DNA of 64,000 nt from Chitinophaga horti (GCF_022867795.2 NZ_CP107006.1:248001-312000), one strand, 5' to 3'; positions 17,497-27,034 are shown, numbered from the stretch's first letter. Program-made: numbers and translations. Notes: generated by a model from the letters alone, not told the origin.

Positions 17497-18764
17497 CTTT
17501 CGTGACTCCGGCTGGTACGAAGCAACCAGCCGTATCCCTATTCAATGCGGCCGTAATTGTGGCCTCCCTGGGTTATTTCGTTGATATCTACGACCTCCTG
17601 TTGTTTGGTATTATTCGTATTAAAAGTCTGGCCTCCCTGGGCCTTTCGCCCGAACAGATCGAAAGCGTCGGTCTGCAATTGATCAACGTCCAGATGCTCG
17701 GCCTCCTCGTTGGCGGTATTATCTGGGGCGTACTGGGCGACAAAAAAGGCCGCCTGTCCGTACTGTTCGGCTCCATCCTCCTGTATTCCGTTGCCAACAT
17801 CGCGAATGGCCTGATCGGCGGCGAAAACGCGATCTTCTGGTACATGGTATGGCGTTTCATCGCAGGTTTAGGCCTCGCCGGTGAACTGGGCGCCGGCATC
17901 ACGCTGGTGTCCGAAATTCTGCCTAAAGAGAAAAGAGGCCTGGGCACCATGATCGTCGCCAGCGTAGGCATCTCCGGTGCAGTAGTCGCCTACTTCGTGT
18001 CAAACGCCCTGGGCGATAACTGGCGTGTTTGTTACTTCATCGGCGGCGGACTGGGACTGGCTTTGCTGGTACTACGTGTAAGCGTGGTGGAATCCGGCAT
18101 GTTCAAGAACGTGCAACAGCAGGAAGGCATTAGCCGCGGCAACTATTTCAAATTCTTCACAAGCAGGGAAAGACTGCTCCGTTACCTGAAATGTATCCTT
18201 ATCGGCTTGCCGACCTGGTACGTGGTAGGTATCCTCGTATCGTTCTCTGATCGTTTTGCCGAAAAGATGGGCGTGCAGGGAACGATCGATCCGGGTAAAG
18301 CCATCATGATCTGTTATGCCTGTCTCACGCTGGGTGATCTGGCCAGCGGTTATTTCAGCCAGGTGTTAAAGAGCCGGAAAAAAGTGCTCTACATCTTCTA
18401 TACACTCACTCTTATCAGCGTACTGTTATATTTCCGTGCTAATGGTGTGAGCGATACAATGTTCTACAGCATTATTGGGTTGATGGGCTTCAGCGTTGGG
18501 TTCTGGGCCATATTTGTAACCGTATCAGCCGAACAGTTTGGCACGAACCTGCGTGCGACTGCGGCGACTACGGTGCCTAACTTCGCCCGTGGTATGCTGA
18601 ACCTGATCTCGATACTGTTCGTGATGTTGCAAAAAACGGTGTTCGGATTATCGTACCTGCAGAGCGGTCTTATCACAGGTCTTATCTGCATCGCTATCGC
18701 TTTCATCGCCGCTTTCTGGATCGAGGAAACGTTTGGCAAAGACCTGAACTACGTAGAGCAATAA
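17478..18764 (+). CDS. MFS transporter
   Basis: 428 residues starting MKTDTKPFVTPAGTKQPAVSL, 12 predicted transmembrane segments. MFS markers are the loop GVLGDKKGRLSVLFGS (motif A, about residues 90-105) and WRFIAGLGLAGELGAGITLVSE in TM4-5, characteristic of metabolite:H+ symporters (sugar porter-like). DIYDLLLFG in TM1 is the typical substrate-facing segment. Substrate unknown. It follows DedA by 24 bp. Its start region is complementary to the candidate sRNAs at 5900-6099, so post-transcriptional control is possible (inference). Confidence 0.9.
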   Translation: MKTDTKPFVTPAGTKQPAVSLFNAAVIVASLGYFVDIYDLLLFGIIRIKSLASLGLSPEQIESVGLQLINVQMLGLLVGGIIWGVLGDKKGRLSVLFGSILLYSVANIANGLIGGENAIFWYMVWRFIAGLGLAGELGAGITLVSEILPKEKRGLGTMIVASVGISGAVVAYFVSNALGDNWRVCYFIGGGLGLALLVLRVSVVESGMFKNVQQQEGISRGNYFKFFTSRERLLRYLKCILIGLPTWYVVGILVSFSDRFAEKMGVQGTIDPGKAIMICYACLTLGDLASGYFSQVLKSRKKVLYIFYTLTLISVLLYFRANGVSDTMFYSIIGLMGFSVGFWAIFVTVSAEQFGTNLRATAATTVPNFARGMLNLISILFVMLQKTVFGLSYLQSGLITGLICIAIAFIAAFWIEETFGKDLNYVEQ

Positions 18765-18783
18765 AATTATTACATAACAAGAT

Positions 18784-18819
18784 GGATGGCCGGGATAGAT
18801 CCTGGCCATTCGTTTTTAA
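18784..18819 (+). terminator. Terminator after the MFS gene
   Basis: ATGGCCGGG/CCTGGCCAT stem followed by TCGTTTTT. Confidence 0.8.
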
Positions 18820-18964
18820 GCGCAACCTTCTTTCGATCGCTTGCGTAAGGACGAACCTATCAGCAAAACCGAACGAGCGGGAGATCGGCCCGCCGTAACG
18901 CGCATCAAAATGTGAGGCTGTCAATGGTCGTAAAGAGTCAATCCATACCGACGGTCGCACACAG

Positions 18965-19426
18965 CTAGTATGCGTTCAAAACCTTATCCAGTAATTTATT
19001 CAATTGCACCACTTCTTTATCGTTGAGGGAAGATTTAAGGCAGTCATCCAGTTTTTCGATTTCTCCATCGATGGTTTTCAGTAGTTGCAGGCCTTTAGCG
19101 GTGATCTTTACATCTACGGCGCGGCGATCTACCTCACAACTTTTACGTTCTACCAGGTCAGATTTACGGAGTCGTTCAACGAGGCGTGATACATCGCTCA
19201 TTTTATCGAGCATTCTTTCCTTCAGGGTGTTGATGTTGGCTGCTCTGGGGTGTTGACCGCGCAGTATACGGAGAATGTTGTATTGCTGCATCGTGATATC
19301 ATACTGCTTAAAAAATTGCTGGTGTTTGCTCACGATCCAGTTGCCGACGAAAATGAGCCCTACCAGGCCCCGATGATGTTCGCTAGTGAAATTTTTGGTA
19401 GCAATGAGCTTTTCAATATTAGACAT
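18965..19426 (-). CDS. MarR-family transcriptional regulator
   Basis: 153 residues from ATG 19426 (MSNIEKLIATKNFTSEHHRG); a TTG nine bases upstream is less likely. Winged-helix pattern: QQYNILRILRGQHPRAANINTLKERMLDKMSDVSRLVERLRKSDLVERKSCEVDRRAVDVKITAKG, with the wing Asp-Arg-Arg at about residues 103-105. MarR dimers bind palindromes and respond to small ligands. Next to the divergent-to-convergent MFS gene and the YceI gene; it could regulate YceI or itself. Confidence 0.92.
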   Translation of the reverse strand: MSNIEKLIATKNFTSEHHRGLVGLIFVGNWIVSKHQQFFKQYDITMQQYNILRILRGQHPRAANINTLKERMLDKMSDVSRLVERLRKSDLVERKSCEVDRRAVDVKITAKGLQLLKTIDGEIEKLDDCLKSSLNDKEVVQLNKLLDKVLNAY

Positions 19427-19524
19427 ACTTAGCAAAAATAATATGGCGCAATTTAAATTATACGAGGTCTGAACGCGTGCTTTTCAACACGTTTGCAGGT
19501 TTTTTCCAGGTATGACAGCGAAGA

Positions 19525-20109
19525 TTATGGCTGCCGGATAAATTCAAGGTTGAGCGTAACGTTTACCATTTTGTCGACTACCATCCCGCCTGTTTCCGTC
19601 TTTTTATCCCATTTGAGGTTGTAGTCAAACCTGTTGATGTAAGTATTTGCCTTAAAGCCCGCGTGCGTTCTTCCTTTGCTGTCGGTCGTTTGCCCGCCCA
19701 ATGTTACGTTGAAATTGGTCTTCTTTGTAATTCCCCTGATCGTCAGGTCGCCCTCAAGTAAATACCTGTTTTCATCCTGCCGGGTAAACTTAGTGCTCTT
19801 GAAAGTCATCTTCGGATACTCCTCCGCATTAAAAAAGTCGGCCGATCTCAGGTGTTTGTCCCGGTTATCATCATCTGTGTCGATGCTGAGTACATCTACG
19901 TTAAAGTTGATAACGGCATCGGTAAAATCTGGTTTGGCACTTTTGAAAGTACCATCATAACTGGAAAATTTTCCTTCTACTTCCGAAATCAGCATGTGCG
20001 TAACGCCGAATTTTACGGAAGAATGCACCCTGTCCAGTTTCCAGGTGGCTGGCTGACCGGCAACAGTTAACCGGCAGCATACGAGCAACAGCAATAGTAT
20101 TTGTTTCAT
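19525..20109 (-). CDS. YceI-family periplasmic lipid-binding protein
   Basis: 194 residues with a signal peptide (MKQILLLLLVCCRLTVAG). The YceI beta-barrel begins at WKLDRVHSSVKFGVTHMLISEVEG and contains SADFFNAEEYPKMTFKSTKF and GDLTIRGITKKTNFNV, all diagnostic. Characterised members bind polyisoprenoids or amphiphiles in a lipocalin-like cavity. Length fits. Located 98 bp upstream (in transcript sense) of the marR-like gene, so the two may be cotranscribed. Confidence 0.93.
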   Translation of the reverse strand: MKQILLLLLVCCRLTVAGQPATWKLDRVHSSVKFGVTHMLISEVEGKFSSYDGTFKSAKPDFTDAVINFNVDVLSIDTDDDNRDKHLRSADFFNAEEYPKMTFKSTKFTRQDENRYLLEGDLTIRGITKKTNFNVTLGGQTTDSKGRTHAGFKANTYINRFDYNLKWDKKTETGGMVVDKMVNVTLNLEFIRQP

Positions 20110-20515
20110 AACAAATGCTTTGTGGTGTCCGGCCTTCGAAGCATTGGAACGAAACGTAGGAAAATTGACCGCTGCATGCAGATCAAACGTTCATCCCCAA
20201 ACGCTTAAGTAAAGTTAGGGCATTTCTATAAATTAAATGGCGTACCGCATAAAGATGTTCTTACAACGCGGTTACCATTGGTAGAAATGACAAAGGCAGC
20301 CTTGTGAGCTGCCTTTATCGCCTAACCTTAAACCTATATTGCGCCTTTTTTACGCCAAACCTAATTCCCTTTACGGGGGGATTGTTTCGATACTCTAATT
20401 TACGAAAGTATTAGATGTGCGTTGCAACATGCAATCCTAATGTTCTGTTAAAGTGGGAGTTAGGAAAAGAAAAGGGGGCATAACGCCCCCTTTCCCACTA
20501 TCTGTTTGTATCAGT
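20110..20515. other. Gene-free spacer with an orphan hairpin
   Basis: About 400 bp. It holds an isolated hairpin AAAGGCAGC/GCTGCCTTT (20288-20315) not attached to any gene, then the mdh terminator at 20466-20497. No ORF seen. Confidence 0.55.
20466..20497 (-). terminator. Terminator after mdh
   Basis: Minus strand: GGGGGC/GCCCCC stem with loop GTTAT and the tail TTTTTCTTTTCC. Confidence 0.85.
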
Positions 20516-21457
20516 TTATGCGTTCACTACTGCCATTTTATCCAGCACTTCCATCACCTCTTTCACATGTTGTGCGGAAGTTTTCAGGAGCGCCTGTTCA
20601 TCAGCGTTCAATTGCAGTTCGATGATCTTTTCAATACCTTTTTTACCAAGTACCACCGGCACGCCGAGGTAAATGTCTTTCAGGCCGTATTCACCTGTAA
20701 GCCAGGCGCAGCAAGGGAAGATGCGTTTTTCGTCCTTCACGATCGCTTCCACCATTTGTGCTGCCGCTGCACCGGGGGCATACCAGGCGGATGTGCCCAG
20801 GAGGTTCACGATTTCGCCGCCGCCCACTTTAGTGCGTTGAATGATGGCGTCCAGTTTATCCTGCGCCACCAGTTCTGTTACCGGGATGCCGGAAACGGTG
20901 GTGTAACGGGGGAGGGGCACCATCGTATCGCCATGGCCACCCATCAGGATCGCCTGAATGTCTTTGGGAGAACACCCGATCTCGTCGGCCAGGAACGCAC
21001 GGTAGCGCGCTGTGTCCAGGATGCCCGCCATACCAAACACTTTGTTGCTGTCCTTCTTGGCGGTCAGGTACGAGCAATAGGTCATCACGTCCAGTGGGTT
21101 AGAAACGACAATGATAATGGCGTCGGGAGAGTGTTTGATAATGTTTTCCGTAACGGATTTAACAATGTTGGCATTCGTGGAGATCAGGTCGTCGCGGCTC
21201 ATGCCCGGTTTGCGGGGCAGGCCGGAGGTAATTACCACTACCTGGCTGTTGGCTGTTTTGGCATAATCATTCGTGACGCCGGTCACCCTGGTGCTGTAGT
21301 AGTCTATCGGAGCTTGCTGCCAGGTGTCCAGTGCCTTTCCTTCCGCTGTACCTTCCTTAATATCCAGCAACACGACTTCCTGTAAAAAATCTCTGTGGGC
21401 GAGTACATTGGCACAGGTGGCGCCTACATTTCCTGCTCCTACAACTGTTACTTTCAT
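20516..21457 (-). CDS. mdh: Malate dehydrogenase
   Basis: 313 residues starting MKVTVVGAGNVGATCANVLA (NAD Rossmann GxGxxG). LDH-like MDH type: substrate arginines Arg82 and Arg88 in GLPRKPGMSRDDL, Arg151 in LDTARYRAFLA, catalytic His175 in LMGGHGDTMVPL. The Arg at position 82 (GLPRKPG rather than GxxQKPG) marks malate rather than lactate specificity. TCA-cycle enzyme, cytoplasmic. It is followed by a strong terminator and is monocistronic. Confidence 0.96.
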   Translation of the reverse strand: MKVTVVGAGNVGATCANVLAHRDFLQEVVLLDIKEGTAEGKALDTWQQAPIDYYSTRVTGVTNDYAKTANSQVVVITSGLPRKPGMSRDDLISTNANIVKSVTENIIKHSPDAIIIVVSNPLDVMTYCSYLTAKKDSNKVFGMAGILDTARYRAFLADEIGCSPKDIQAILMGGHGDTMVPLPRYTTVSGIPVTELVAQDKLDAIIQRTKVGGGEIVNLLGTSAWYAPGAAAAQMVEAIVKDEKRIFPCCAWLTGEYGLKDIYLGVPVVLGKKGIEKIIELQLNADEQALLKTSAQHVKEVMEVLDKMAVVNA

Positions 21458-21538
21458 CTTACGTACAAAGTTTAAAAGTGAGGGAATAATTCAATCAAAT
21501 GTAACGATTAATAGCCTCAAACAGACCAGCAGCAGCGG

Positions 21539-22024
21539 TTAAAGCAGGTCAGACGCCTTTACGTCGCCTTCGAAATGCTTGTTGATCAGGTTCCCTTTTT
21601 TGCCATAAAAATATACGCCGGGGAACTGCTGCAGTCCGTAAAAGTTCATGATCTGCCGCGTAGGCTCACTGGCCATGGTAATGCCAGGGTAGTTCGCGAT
21701 CTTATACTGTTTATAGTACTCCACCATCCGCTCGCGGCCGAAAGGAGTGATCATCAGGATTTGCTTATCCTTAAACTTGCTGATGTTCTTCAGCACATCC
21801 TGGGTAAGGTGTTTACAGTGGTCGCAGTCCACGCTGAAAATGAGCACTATTTTCTCTTTGTTTTTGCCCAGCTCGTTGGCTGTAGCCATTTTGCCATCGG
21901 GCAACGTGAGCTTAAAGGGCGGCGGTGTTGGATATTGTTGATAAGGGTATTTTTCTGCAGGGGCCTGGGCCATTGCCAGGGCGGGAATCACACAGCATAA
22001 TAAAAGGAAACTCAAAAATCTCAT
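21539..22024 (-). CDS. Secreted thioredoxin-like (TlpA/redoxin) protein
   Basis: 161 residues with a signal peptide (MRFLSFLLLCCVIPALAMA). A thioredoxin fold follows, with a redox pair CDHC (Cys67/Cys70) in VLIFSVDCDHCKHL and a cis-Pro region near FPGVYFYGKKG. Such periplasmic proteins reduce or shuffle disulfides, or support cytochrome maturation. It lies 81 bp before mdh on the same strand; no clear own promoter or partner seen. Confidence 0.85.
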   Translation of the reverse strand: MRFLSFLLLCCVIPALAMAQAPAEKYPYQQYPTPPPFKLTLPDGKMATANELGKNKEKIVLIFSVDCDHCKHLTQDVLKNISKFKDKQILMITPFGRERMVEYYKQYKIANYPGITMASEPTRQIMNFYGLQQFPGVYFYGKKGNLINKHFEGDVKASDLL

Positions 22025-22151
22025 AATAACAATCCGGTTTAGTCGGTCCTACAATAACTTATTGCAATATACGGTATCGCTGGTGAACGGCCGCCGACAG
22101 GTTAAATTAGCACAGATTTACCAGGTGTGGCCGGTTTATGTGTATCAACCG

Positions 22152-22159
22152 TATCTTTG
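22152..22159 (+). promoter_or_regulatory. Distal -7 box upstream of efp
   Basis: TATCTTTG on the plus strand, about 150 bp before efp; no good -33 element. Confidence 0.45.
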
Positions 22160-22233
22160 CGGTAGTGAACAGGGGCTTTCGGGCCGTTTTAAGCTCAAAA
22201 TCTGGTGATTTCGTGCTAATTCTGGCAAATTTG

Positions 22234-22263
22234 TTTGTTCATATTCAGAAATTTTTACTTTTG
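22234..22263 (+). promoter_or_regulatory. efp-accB-accC promoter
   Basis: TTTG (22234-22237), 18 bp spacer, TACTTTTG (22256-22263): a textbook Bacteroidota sigma-ABfr promoter, with the start near 22269. Confidence 0.85.
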
Positions 22264-22306
22264 CAATCCTAATATAACTTTTTAACTTTAAATCAGTATC
22301 CGTTTT

Positions 22307-22870
22307 ATGGCTACCACCGCAGATATCAGAACAGGATTAATCATCAAACTGGATAACAGTTTGTATTCTGTTGTAGAGTTTGGTCAGAACAAAACCGCCC
22401 GCGCTGCTGCCAAAGTATGGGCAAAATTAAAGGGCGTCGACAATAGCCGTACTATTGAGCATACCTGGAACTCGGGCGATAACATCTTCCCCGTGCGCGT
22501 AGAAAAGAAACCTTTCCAATTCCTTTATAAGGACGACTCCGGATACAACTTCATGGACAATGAAACTTTCGAGCAGATCGCTTTGCCCGAAAATATGATC
22601 GATGCTCCCCAGTTCCTGAAAGACGGACAGGAAGTATCTATCTCCATCAACACCGAAACAGAACAACATATGTCTGTTGAACTGCCGGACAAAATTGTAA
22701 TGCTGGTTACTTATTCTGAACCAGGCATGAAAGGCGATACCGCCACCCGTACGCTGAAACCCGCTACCGTTGAAACTGGCGCTACCGTTATGGTGCCCCT
22801 GTTCGTGGAAGAAGGCGAGTTGATCCGCGTGAACGCCAAAACCGGTGAATATATCGAGAGAGTGAAGTAA
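22307..22870 (+). CDS. efp: Elongation factor P
   Basis: 187 residues, MATTADIRTGLIIKLDNSLY. EF-P relieves ribosome stalling at polyproline. The three beta-barrel domains are visible; the tip loop of domain I reads FGQNKTARAAAKVWAK rather than the usual PGKG, but Lys at the loop tip (about residue 32) is conserved for modification. It ends LIRVNAKTGEYIERVK as in the family. It heads an efp-accB-accC operon, an order seen in many Bacteroidota and Firmicutes. Confidence 0.96.
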   Translation: MATTADIRTGLIIKLDNSLYSVVEFGQNKTARAAAKVWAKLKGVDNSRTIEHTWNSGDNIFPVRVEKKPFQFLYKDDSGYNFMDNETFEQIALPENMIDAPQFLKDGQEVSISINTETEQHMSVELPDKIVMLVTYSEPGMKGDTATRTLKPATVETGATVMVPLFVEEGELIRVNAKTGEYIERVK

Positions 22871-22938
22871 GCTACCATATCAAGTATTCATTTTTCCAAC
22901 TAGAACTATCTCATTACTAAAAACCAAAAACTGCCTAC

Positions 22939-23415
22939 ATGGATTTTAAACAGATTCAGGAGCTGATCAAGATGGTAAACAAATCCAACATCAGTGAACT
23001 GAGCATCGAGCAGGACAAGTTTAAGATTACGATAAAACAAAAAGAAGAAGGACAAATAGTAGCGGTTCCGGCGCCTGTACAGTATGCGCAACCTATCGCA
23101 CAAGTTGCGGCTACTGCTCCGGCAGCCCAGGCGGCACCTGCAGCGGGTACTGCTCCGGCAGCAGCGGCAAAAGATAACCTGATCACTATCAAATCGCCCA
23201 TGATCGGTACTTTCTACCGCAGTGCGGGTCCTGATAAACCACCGTTCGTAAACGTAGGCGACGATGTAAGCGCTGGCAAAGTGGTTTGCATCATCGAGGC
23301 CATGAAATTGTTCAATGAAATTGAAAGTGAAGTAAGTGGTAAAATCGTTAAAATACTGGTGGACGACGCTTCCCCGGTAGAATACGATCAGCCGCTGTTC
23401 CTGGTAGAACCATAA
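22939..23415 (+). CDS. accB: Acetyl-CoA carboxylase biotin carboxyl carrier protein
   Basis: 158 residues. N-terminal dimerisation segment [20 protein letters not shown], an Ala/Pro-rich linker (about residues 42-75), then the biotinyl domain with the thumb segment [18 protein letters not shown] and the biotinylation motif EAMK (Lys123). It carries carboxybiotin from AccC to AccAD for malonyl-CoA in fatty acid synthesis. 68 bp after efp. Confidence 0.97.
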   Translation: MDFKQIQELIKMVNKSNISELSIEQDKFKITIKQKEEGQIVAVPAPVQYAQPIAQVAATAPAAQAAPAAGTAPAAAAKDNLITIKSPMIGTFYRSAGPDKPPFVNVGDDVSAGKVVCIIEAMKLFNEIESEVSGKIVKILVDDASPVEYDQPLFLVEP

Positions 23416-23427
23416 AATTTCGGATAA

Positions 23428-23474
23428 AGTTGGAAGGTTGTAAGGTTTGGCCCTTACAACCTTCCAACTTTTAG
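23428..23474 (+). terminator. Long hairpin between accB and accC
   Basis: A 17-bp nearly perfect stem (GTTGGAAGGTTGTAAGG with its complement) and loop TTTGG, followed by TTTTAGCTTTTTT. It may be a partial terminator that lowers accC relative to accB, or a processing site. Confidence 0.75.
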
Positions 23475-23499
23475 CTTTTTTAACCTATTACGAAAAACA

Positions 23500-24837
23500 A
23501 TGTTTAAAAAGATACTGATCGCTAACCGTGGCGAAATTGCCCTGCGCATTATCCGCACCTGTAAAGAAATGGGCATCAGAACGGTAGCTGTTTATTCCAC
23601 TGCTGATAAAGACAGCCTGCACGTGAAGTTCGCGGACGAGGCGGTGTGCATCGGCAAACCACAAAGCAGCGACTCTTACCTCAACATCCCTCACCTGATG
23701 GCCGCAGCGGAAATTACCAATGCAGACGCTATCCATCCGGGTTACGGCTTCCTGGCAGAAAACGCCAAGTTTGCTGAAATCTGTGGTGAACACGGCATAA
23801 AGTTCATAGGACCCACACCGGACATGATCCGCAAAATGGGCGATAAAATGACGGCTAAAGAAACCATGATTGCAGCCGGTGTTCCGGTTATTCCCGGTTC
23901 CGAAGGCCTGCTTGAAAGTGTGGAAGAAGCGAAGAAAGTAGCGCAGGCGATGGGTTATCCCGTTATCATCAAAGCTACTGCCGGTGGCGGTGGTAAAGGC
24001 ATGCGTGTTGTTTGGCAGGAAGAAGAACTGGAAAACAACTACAATATGGCCAAGAACGAAGCCCGCGCCTCGTTCAACAATGATGGCATCTACATGGAGA
24101 AATTCGTGGAAGAGCCCCGTCACATCGAGATCCAGGTAGCTGGCGACCAATACGGCAAAGTATGTCATCTCTCCGAGCGCGACTGCTCCATCCAACGCCG
24201 CCACCAGAAACTGGTAGAAGAATCTCCTTCTCCTTTCATGACGCCCGAACTGCGTGAGAAAATGGGTGATGCTGCTATCAAAGCTGCTTCCGCCATCAAT
24301 TACGAAAGCGTGGGTACCATCGAGTTCCTGGTAGATAAGCATCGCAACTTCTACTTCATGGAAATGAATACCCGTATCCAGGTAGAACATGGTGTTACGG
24401 AAGAAGTAATCAACTTCGACCTGATCAAAGAACAAATTAAGATCGCAGCAGGCATCCCTATTTCCGGAAAGAACTATACGCCACAGATGCACGCCATCGA
24501 GTGCCGTATCAACGCAGAAGATCCGTACAACGACTTCCGCCCCTCCCCAGGTAAAATCTCCGTACTGCATACGCCAGGCGGACATGGCGTGCGTGTAGAT
24601 TCACACATCTACGCCGGGTACGTGATCCCTCCTTACTACGATTCTATGGTCGCTAAGATCATCACTATTGCGCAAACCCGCGAAGAGGCCATCAATTCAA
24701 TGGAAAGAGCGCTTAGCGAGTTCGTGATCGAAGGTGTGAAAACAACCATCCCGTTCCATCAGCAACTGATGCGCAACGAAGACTTCCGTAAAGGCAACTT
24801 TACGACCAAGTTTACAGAAGGTTTTAAACTGGTGTAA
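23500..24837 (+). CDS. accC: Acetyl-CoA carboxylase biotin carboxylase subunit
   Basis: 445 residues, [24 protein letters not shown]-grasp enzyme: glycine-rich [14 protein letters not shown] (about 159-172), [15 protein letters not shown], catalytic [12 protein letters not shown] (about 290-301). It carboxylates the biotin of AccB with bicarbonate and ATP. The slightly odd [11 protein letters not shown] (most have PVTE) is a common Bacteroidota substitution. A terminator closes the operon at 24857. Confidence 0.97.
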   Translation: MFKKILIANRGEIALRIIRTCKEMGIRTVAVYSTADKDSLHVKFADEAVCIGKPQSSDSYLNIPHLMAAAEITNADAIHPGYGFLAENAKFAEICGEHGIKFIGPTPDMIRKMGDKMTAKETMIAAGVPVIPGSEGLLESVEEAKKVAQAMGYPVIIKATAGGGGKGMRVVWQEEELENNYNMAKNEARASFNNDGIYMEKFVEEPRHIEIQVAGDQYGKVCHLSERDCSIQRRHQKLVEESPSPFMTPELREKMGDAAIKAASAINYESVGTIEFLVDKHRNFYFMEMNTRIQVEHGVTEEVINFDLIKEQIKIAAGIPISGKNYTPQMHAIECRINAEDPYNDFRPSPGKISVLHTPGGHGVRVDSHIYAGYVIPPYYDSMVAKIITIAQTREEAINSMERALSEFVIEGVKTTIPFHQQLMRNEDFRKGNFTTKFTEGFKLV

Positions 24838-24856
24838 GCCGGTAGACAATACTACA

Positions 24857-24892
24857 ATGAAAGGGGAGGACGTACAGTTCTCCCCTTTTTTG
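24857..24892 (+). terminator. Terminator after accC
   Basis: AAAGGGGAG.../...TTCTCCCCTTTT hairpin and TTTTTTG tail. Confidence 0.85.
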
Positions 24893-24958
24893 TTATCAAA
24901 ACATCATCATGGCAAAGGTTTTGTTACTACAGGCGGCAATTCCGCTTATATTTAACAT

Positions 24959-26011
24959 ATGAAACCCGCCGTACGCAAACCGCCCTTTTACACGAAACTC
25001 AGTCTCGTGTTGCTTAGCCTTGTGCTGATCGTCCTTATCCTGCAGGTCACCAAAGAAGTGCTGGCCCCTGTTGCCTTTGCCTTTTTGTTCTCGCTATTAC
25101 TTCTGCCGCTCGCGCAGCTGATGGAGCGCATCAAGTTTTCCCGATCTGTGGCGGCACTCATTGCGGTATTCTTTTTTATACTGGCTATGGGTGGTATCCT
25201 CTACTTCGTATCCATGCAAATGGCTGGCTTTTTAGCAGATATTCCCTTGCTGGAACAGCGGCTGATGGCCGAAGCGGACGTGCTTACCAGCTGGATCGAT
25301 CAACGCTTCAACATCAGTTCCGAAAGCCAGATGGGGTACCTGAACGACCTGGCAGACCGCAGCATTGCCGGTGGTGCACAAATGGTGATCAACACCTTTT
25401 CGTCCGTATCGGCCACGGTGCTGTTCATCGTATTTATCCCGATTTATACGTTCTTCATGTTATACTACCGCCGCCTGCTGGTGGCCTTCCTGATAAAACT
25501 TTTCCGCCGCGAGCACGTGACCGAAGTATATGGCGCTATTGAAGATACGCGGCGTATCATCAAAAGTTATGTAGTGGGATTGTTCATCGAAATGGTGGTG
25601 GTTGCCGTACTCAATTGCAGCGTACTGGCCCTGATCGGCGTAAAGTATGCCATGCTGCTCGGTACTATTGGCGCGCTGTTGAATGTGATTCCCTATATCG
25701 GTTTTATCGTAACAGTGATCTTCACCCTGGTAGTAACGTTCACGACGAATACGGCCATGGTAGCGGTTTGGGCGGCCTTGTCATTGTTTATTATTCACCT
25801 GCTGGACAGTAATATATTGCTTCCGCGCATCGTGGGTTCCAAAGTAAAGATCAATGCGCTGGTAACAATCCTGGGCGTGTTTATCGGCAATATGGTGTGG
25901 GGCGTAAGCGGTATGTTTATTTCTATTCCCGCGCTGGCATTGTTAAAGATCATTTTTGACAGGATGCCGACTATGCGGGCATGGGCCATTTTACTGGGCA
26001 CGGAGGAATAA
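24959..26011 (+). CDS. AI-2E family transporter
   Basis: 350 residues, about eight transmembrane segments. Family features: PVAFAFLFSLLLLPLAQLMER near residue 35, and the C-terminal block GALLNVIPYIGFIVTV, then LLDSNILLPRIVGSKVKINALVTILGVFIGNMVWGVSGMFISIP. The family includes the E. coli TqsA/YdiK exporters and Na+/H+ antiporters; the name AI-2 exporter should not be taken literally. Monocistronic. Confidence 0.9.
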   Translation: MKPAVRKPPFYTKLSLVLLSLVLIVLILQVTKEVLAPVAFAFLFSLLLLPLAQLMERIKFSRSVAALIAVFFFILAMGGILYFVSMQMAGFLADIPLLEQRLMAEADVLTSWIDQRFNISSESQMGYLNDLADRSIAGGAQMVINTFSSVSATVLFIVFIPIYTFFMLYYRRLLVAFLIKLFRREHVTEVYGAIEDTRRIIKSYVVGLFIEMVVVAVLNCSVLALIGVKYAMLLGTIGALLNVIPYIGFIVTVIFTLVVTFTTNTAMVAVWAALSLFIIHLLDSNILLPRIVGSKVKINALVTILGVFIGNMVWGVSGMFISIPALALLKIIFDRMPTMRAWAILLGTEE

Positions 26012-26040
26012 AAAAGACGGCTTACGCGAAGTAAGCCGTC
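26009..26040 (-). terminator. Terminator after the Spy-like gene (overlaps the AI-2E stop)
   Basis: GACGGCTTAC/GTAAGCCGTC 10-bp stem, loop GCGAA; the T run is on the minus strand. It also lies directly at the end of the plus-strand gene and may protect its 3' end. Confidence 0.8.
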
Positions 26041-26078
26041 GTTGAGCTAAAACACTTTTATCTATCAAAAACGGTCAG

Positions 26079-26744
26079 TTAATTATTTGTAGAAGCTTCT
26101 TCCGGCTGAGCGGGAGCGCCTTTCGGATGATGCTTTTTATGTAATTTCTCATACTGTTCTGCGCTTAACGTTGCTTTCACTTTACCATCACGTTCTTTAC
26201 GCAGTTCTTTAAACTTAGTTTTACGGTCGGTATCGGAAAGGTCTTTGTTGTTACGCACTGCCAGGGCCTTTTCGCGGAACTCACCATGAATACTTTTCAG
26301 CTGTTTGCTCTGTTCTTCGTTCAATCCCAGTTCCTGCTTCATTTTTTCAGGATGTTTGCCTTTAGCTGTTTTGTGGTCACGTTTACCCTTAAAGCCATCC
26401 ATTTTAGTTTTCGTAGCCGCACGGTTGCTTTCCCACTTGCTGTACTGATCGGCGCTCAGCACAGATTTATATTTTTCACTGCGCACCTTACTGATCTCGG
26501 CCAGCTTCGTACGTTTTTCATCTTTCGTCAGTTTATCATCTTTCTGAACAGCCTTTGCGCTGGTCATAAAATCCTTATTAATGTCCTGCACTTTCGCCGT
26601 TTGCTGCTCGCTCAGCTGCAGATCTTGCTGCATGCTATGTCCGCGATGATGTTTCATTGGCTTTTTGCCCGTGCGGGAGCTGTCCTGTGCGAAAGCCGTG
26701 GTGCCTGCGGCAACTATGAGTAAGGTGATCAGTATCTTCTTCAT
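26079..26744 (-). CDS. Secreted Spy/CpxP-like protein with two repeats
   Basis: 221 residues with a signal peptide (MKKILITLLIVAAGTTAFA). The mature part is highly charged and alpha-helical and contains two similar halves: QDLQLSEQQTAKVQDINKDF...SADQYSKWE (about 41-105) and QELGLNEEQSKQLKSIHGEF...SAEQYEKLH (about 137-199). Each has the L-x-L-x-x-x-Q pattern of the Spy/LTXXQ chaperone family. Likely periplasmic; metal binding or chaperone activity is inferred. The C terminus is low complexity. Confidence 0.8.
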   Translation of the reverse strand: MKKILITLLIVAAGTTAFAQDSSRTGKKPMKHHRGHSMQQDLQLSEQQTAKVQDINKDFMTSAKAVQKDDKLTKDEKRTKLAEISKVRSEKYKSVLSADQYSKWESNRAATKTKMDGFKGKRDHKTAKGKHPEKMKQELGLNEEQSKQLKSIHGEFREKALAVRNNKDLSDTDRKTKFKELRKERDGKVKATLSAEQYEKLHKKHHPKGAPAQPEEASTNN

Positions 26745-27034
26745 TTTTTATCGTTTTGTAGTAGTAAGACGCACCCTGAAACCGGAAGTTTAATCCGTTA
26801 ACATAGTTTAACATTTTAGTGCTTCGTCCTGAGTACCAATATCCCCCGAGGATCTTCCGACCATCCTTGCTGTCTGTTGCTGTCAACTTGGTACCACACT
26901 GGTGATACCGGGTGTTGGCAGCAAGGATCAGGAAGGATGCCGGAATGGCCCATGAGAGAACCGGGTGATGCAGTGAGTGACACAACGGCGGCTGGGGGAG
27001 GTGGTTAAGCTGGTGCAATAACCAGAAATGTGGG
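26745..27034. other. Gene-free spacer
   Basis: About 290 bp upstream of the Spy-like gene. No consensus -7 box and no ORF of note; one imperfect inverted repeat around ATCCTTGCTG...CAGCAAGGAT (about 26860-26935). Confidence 0.5.
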
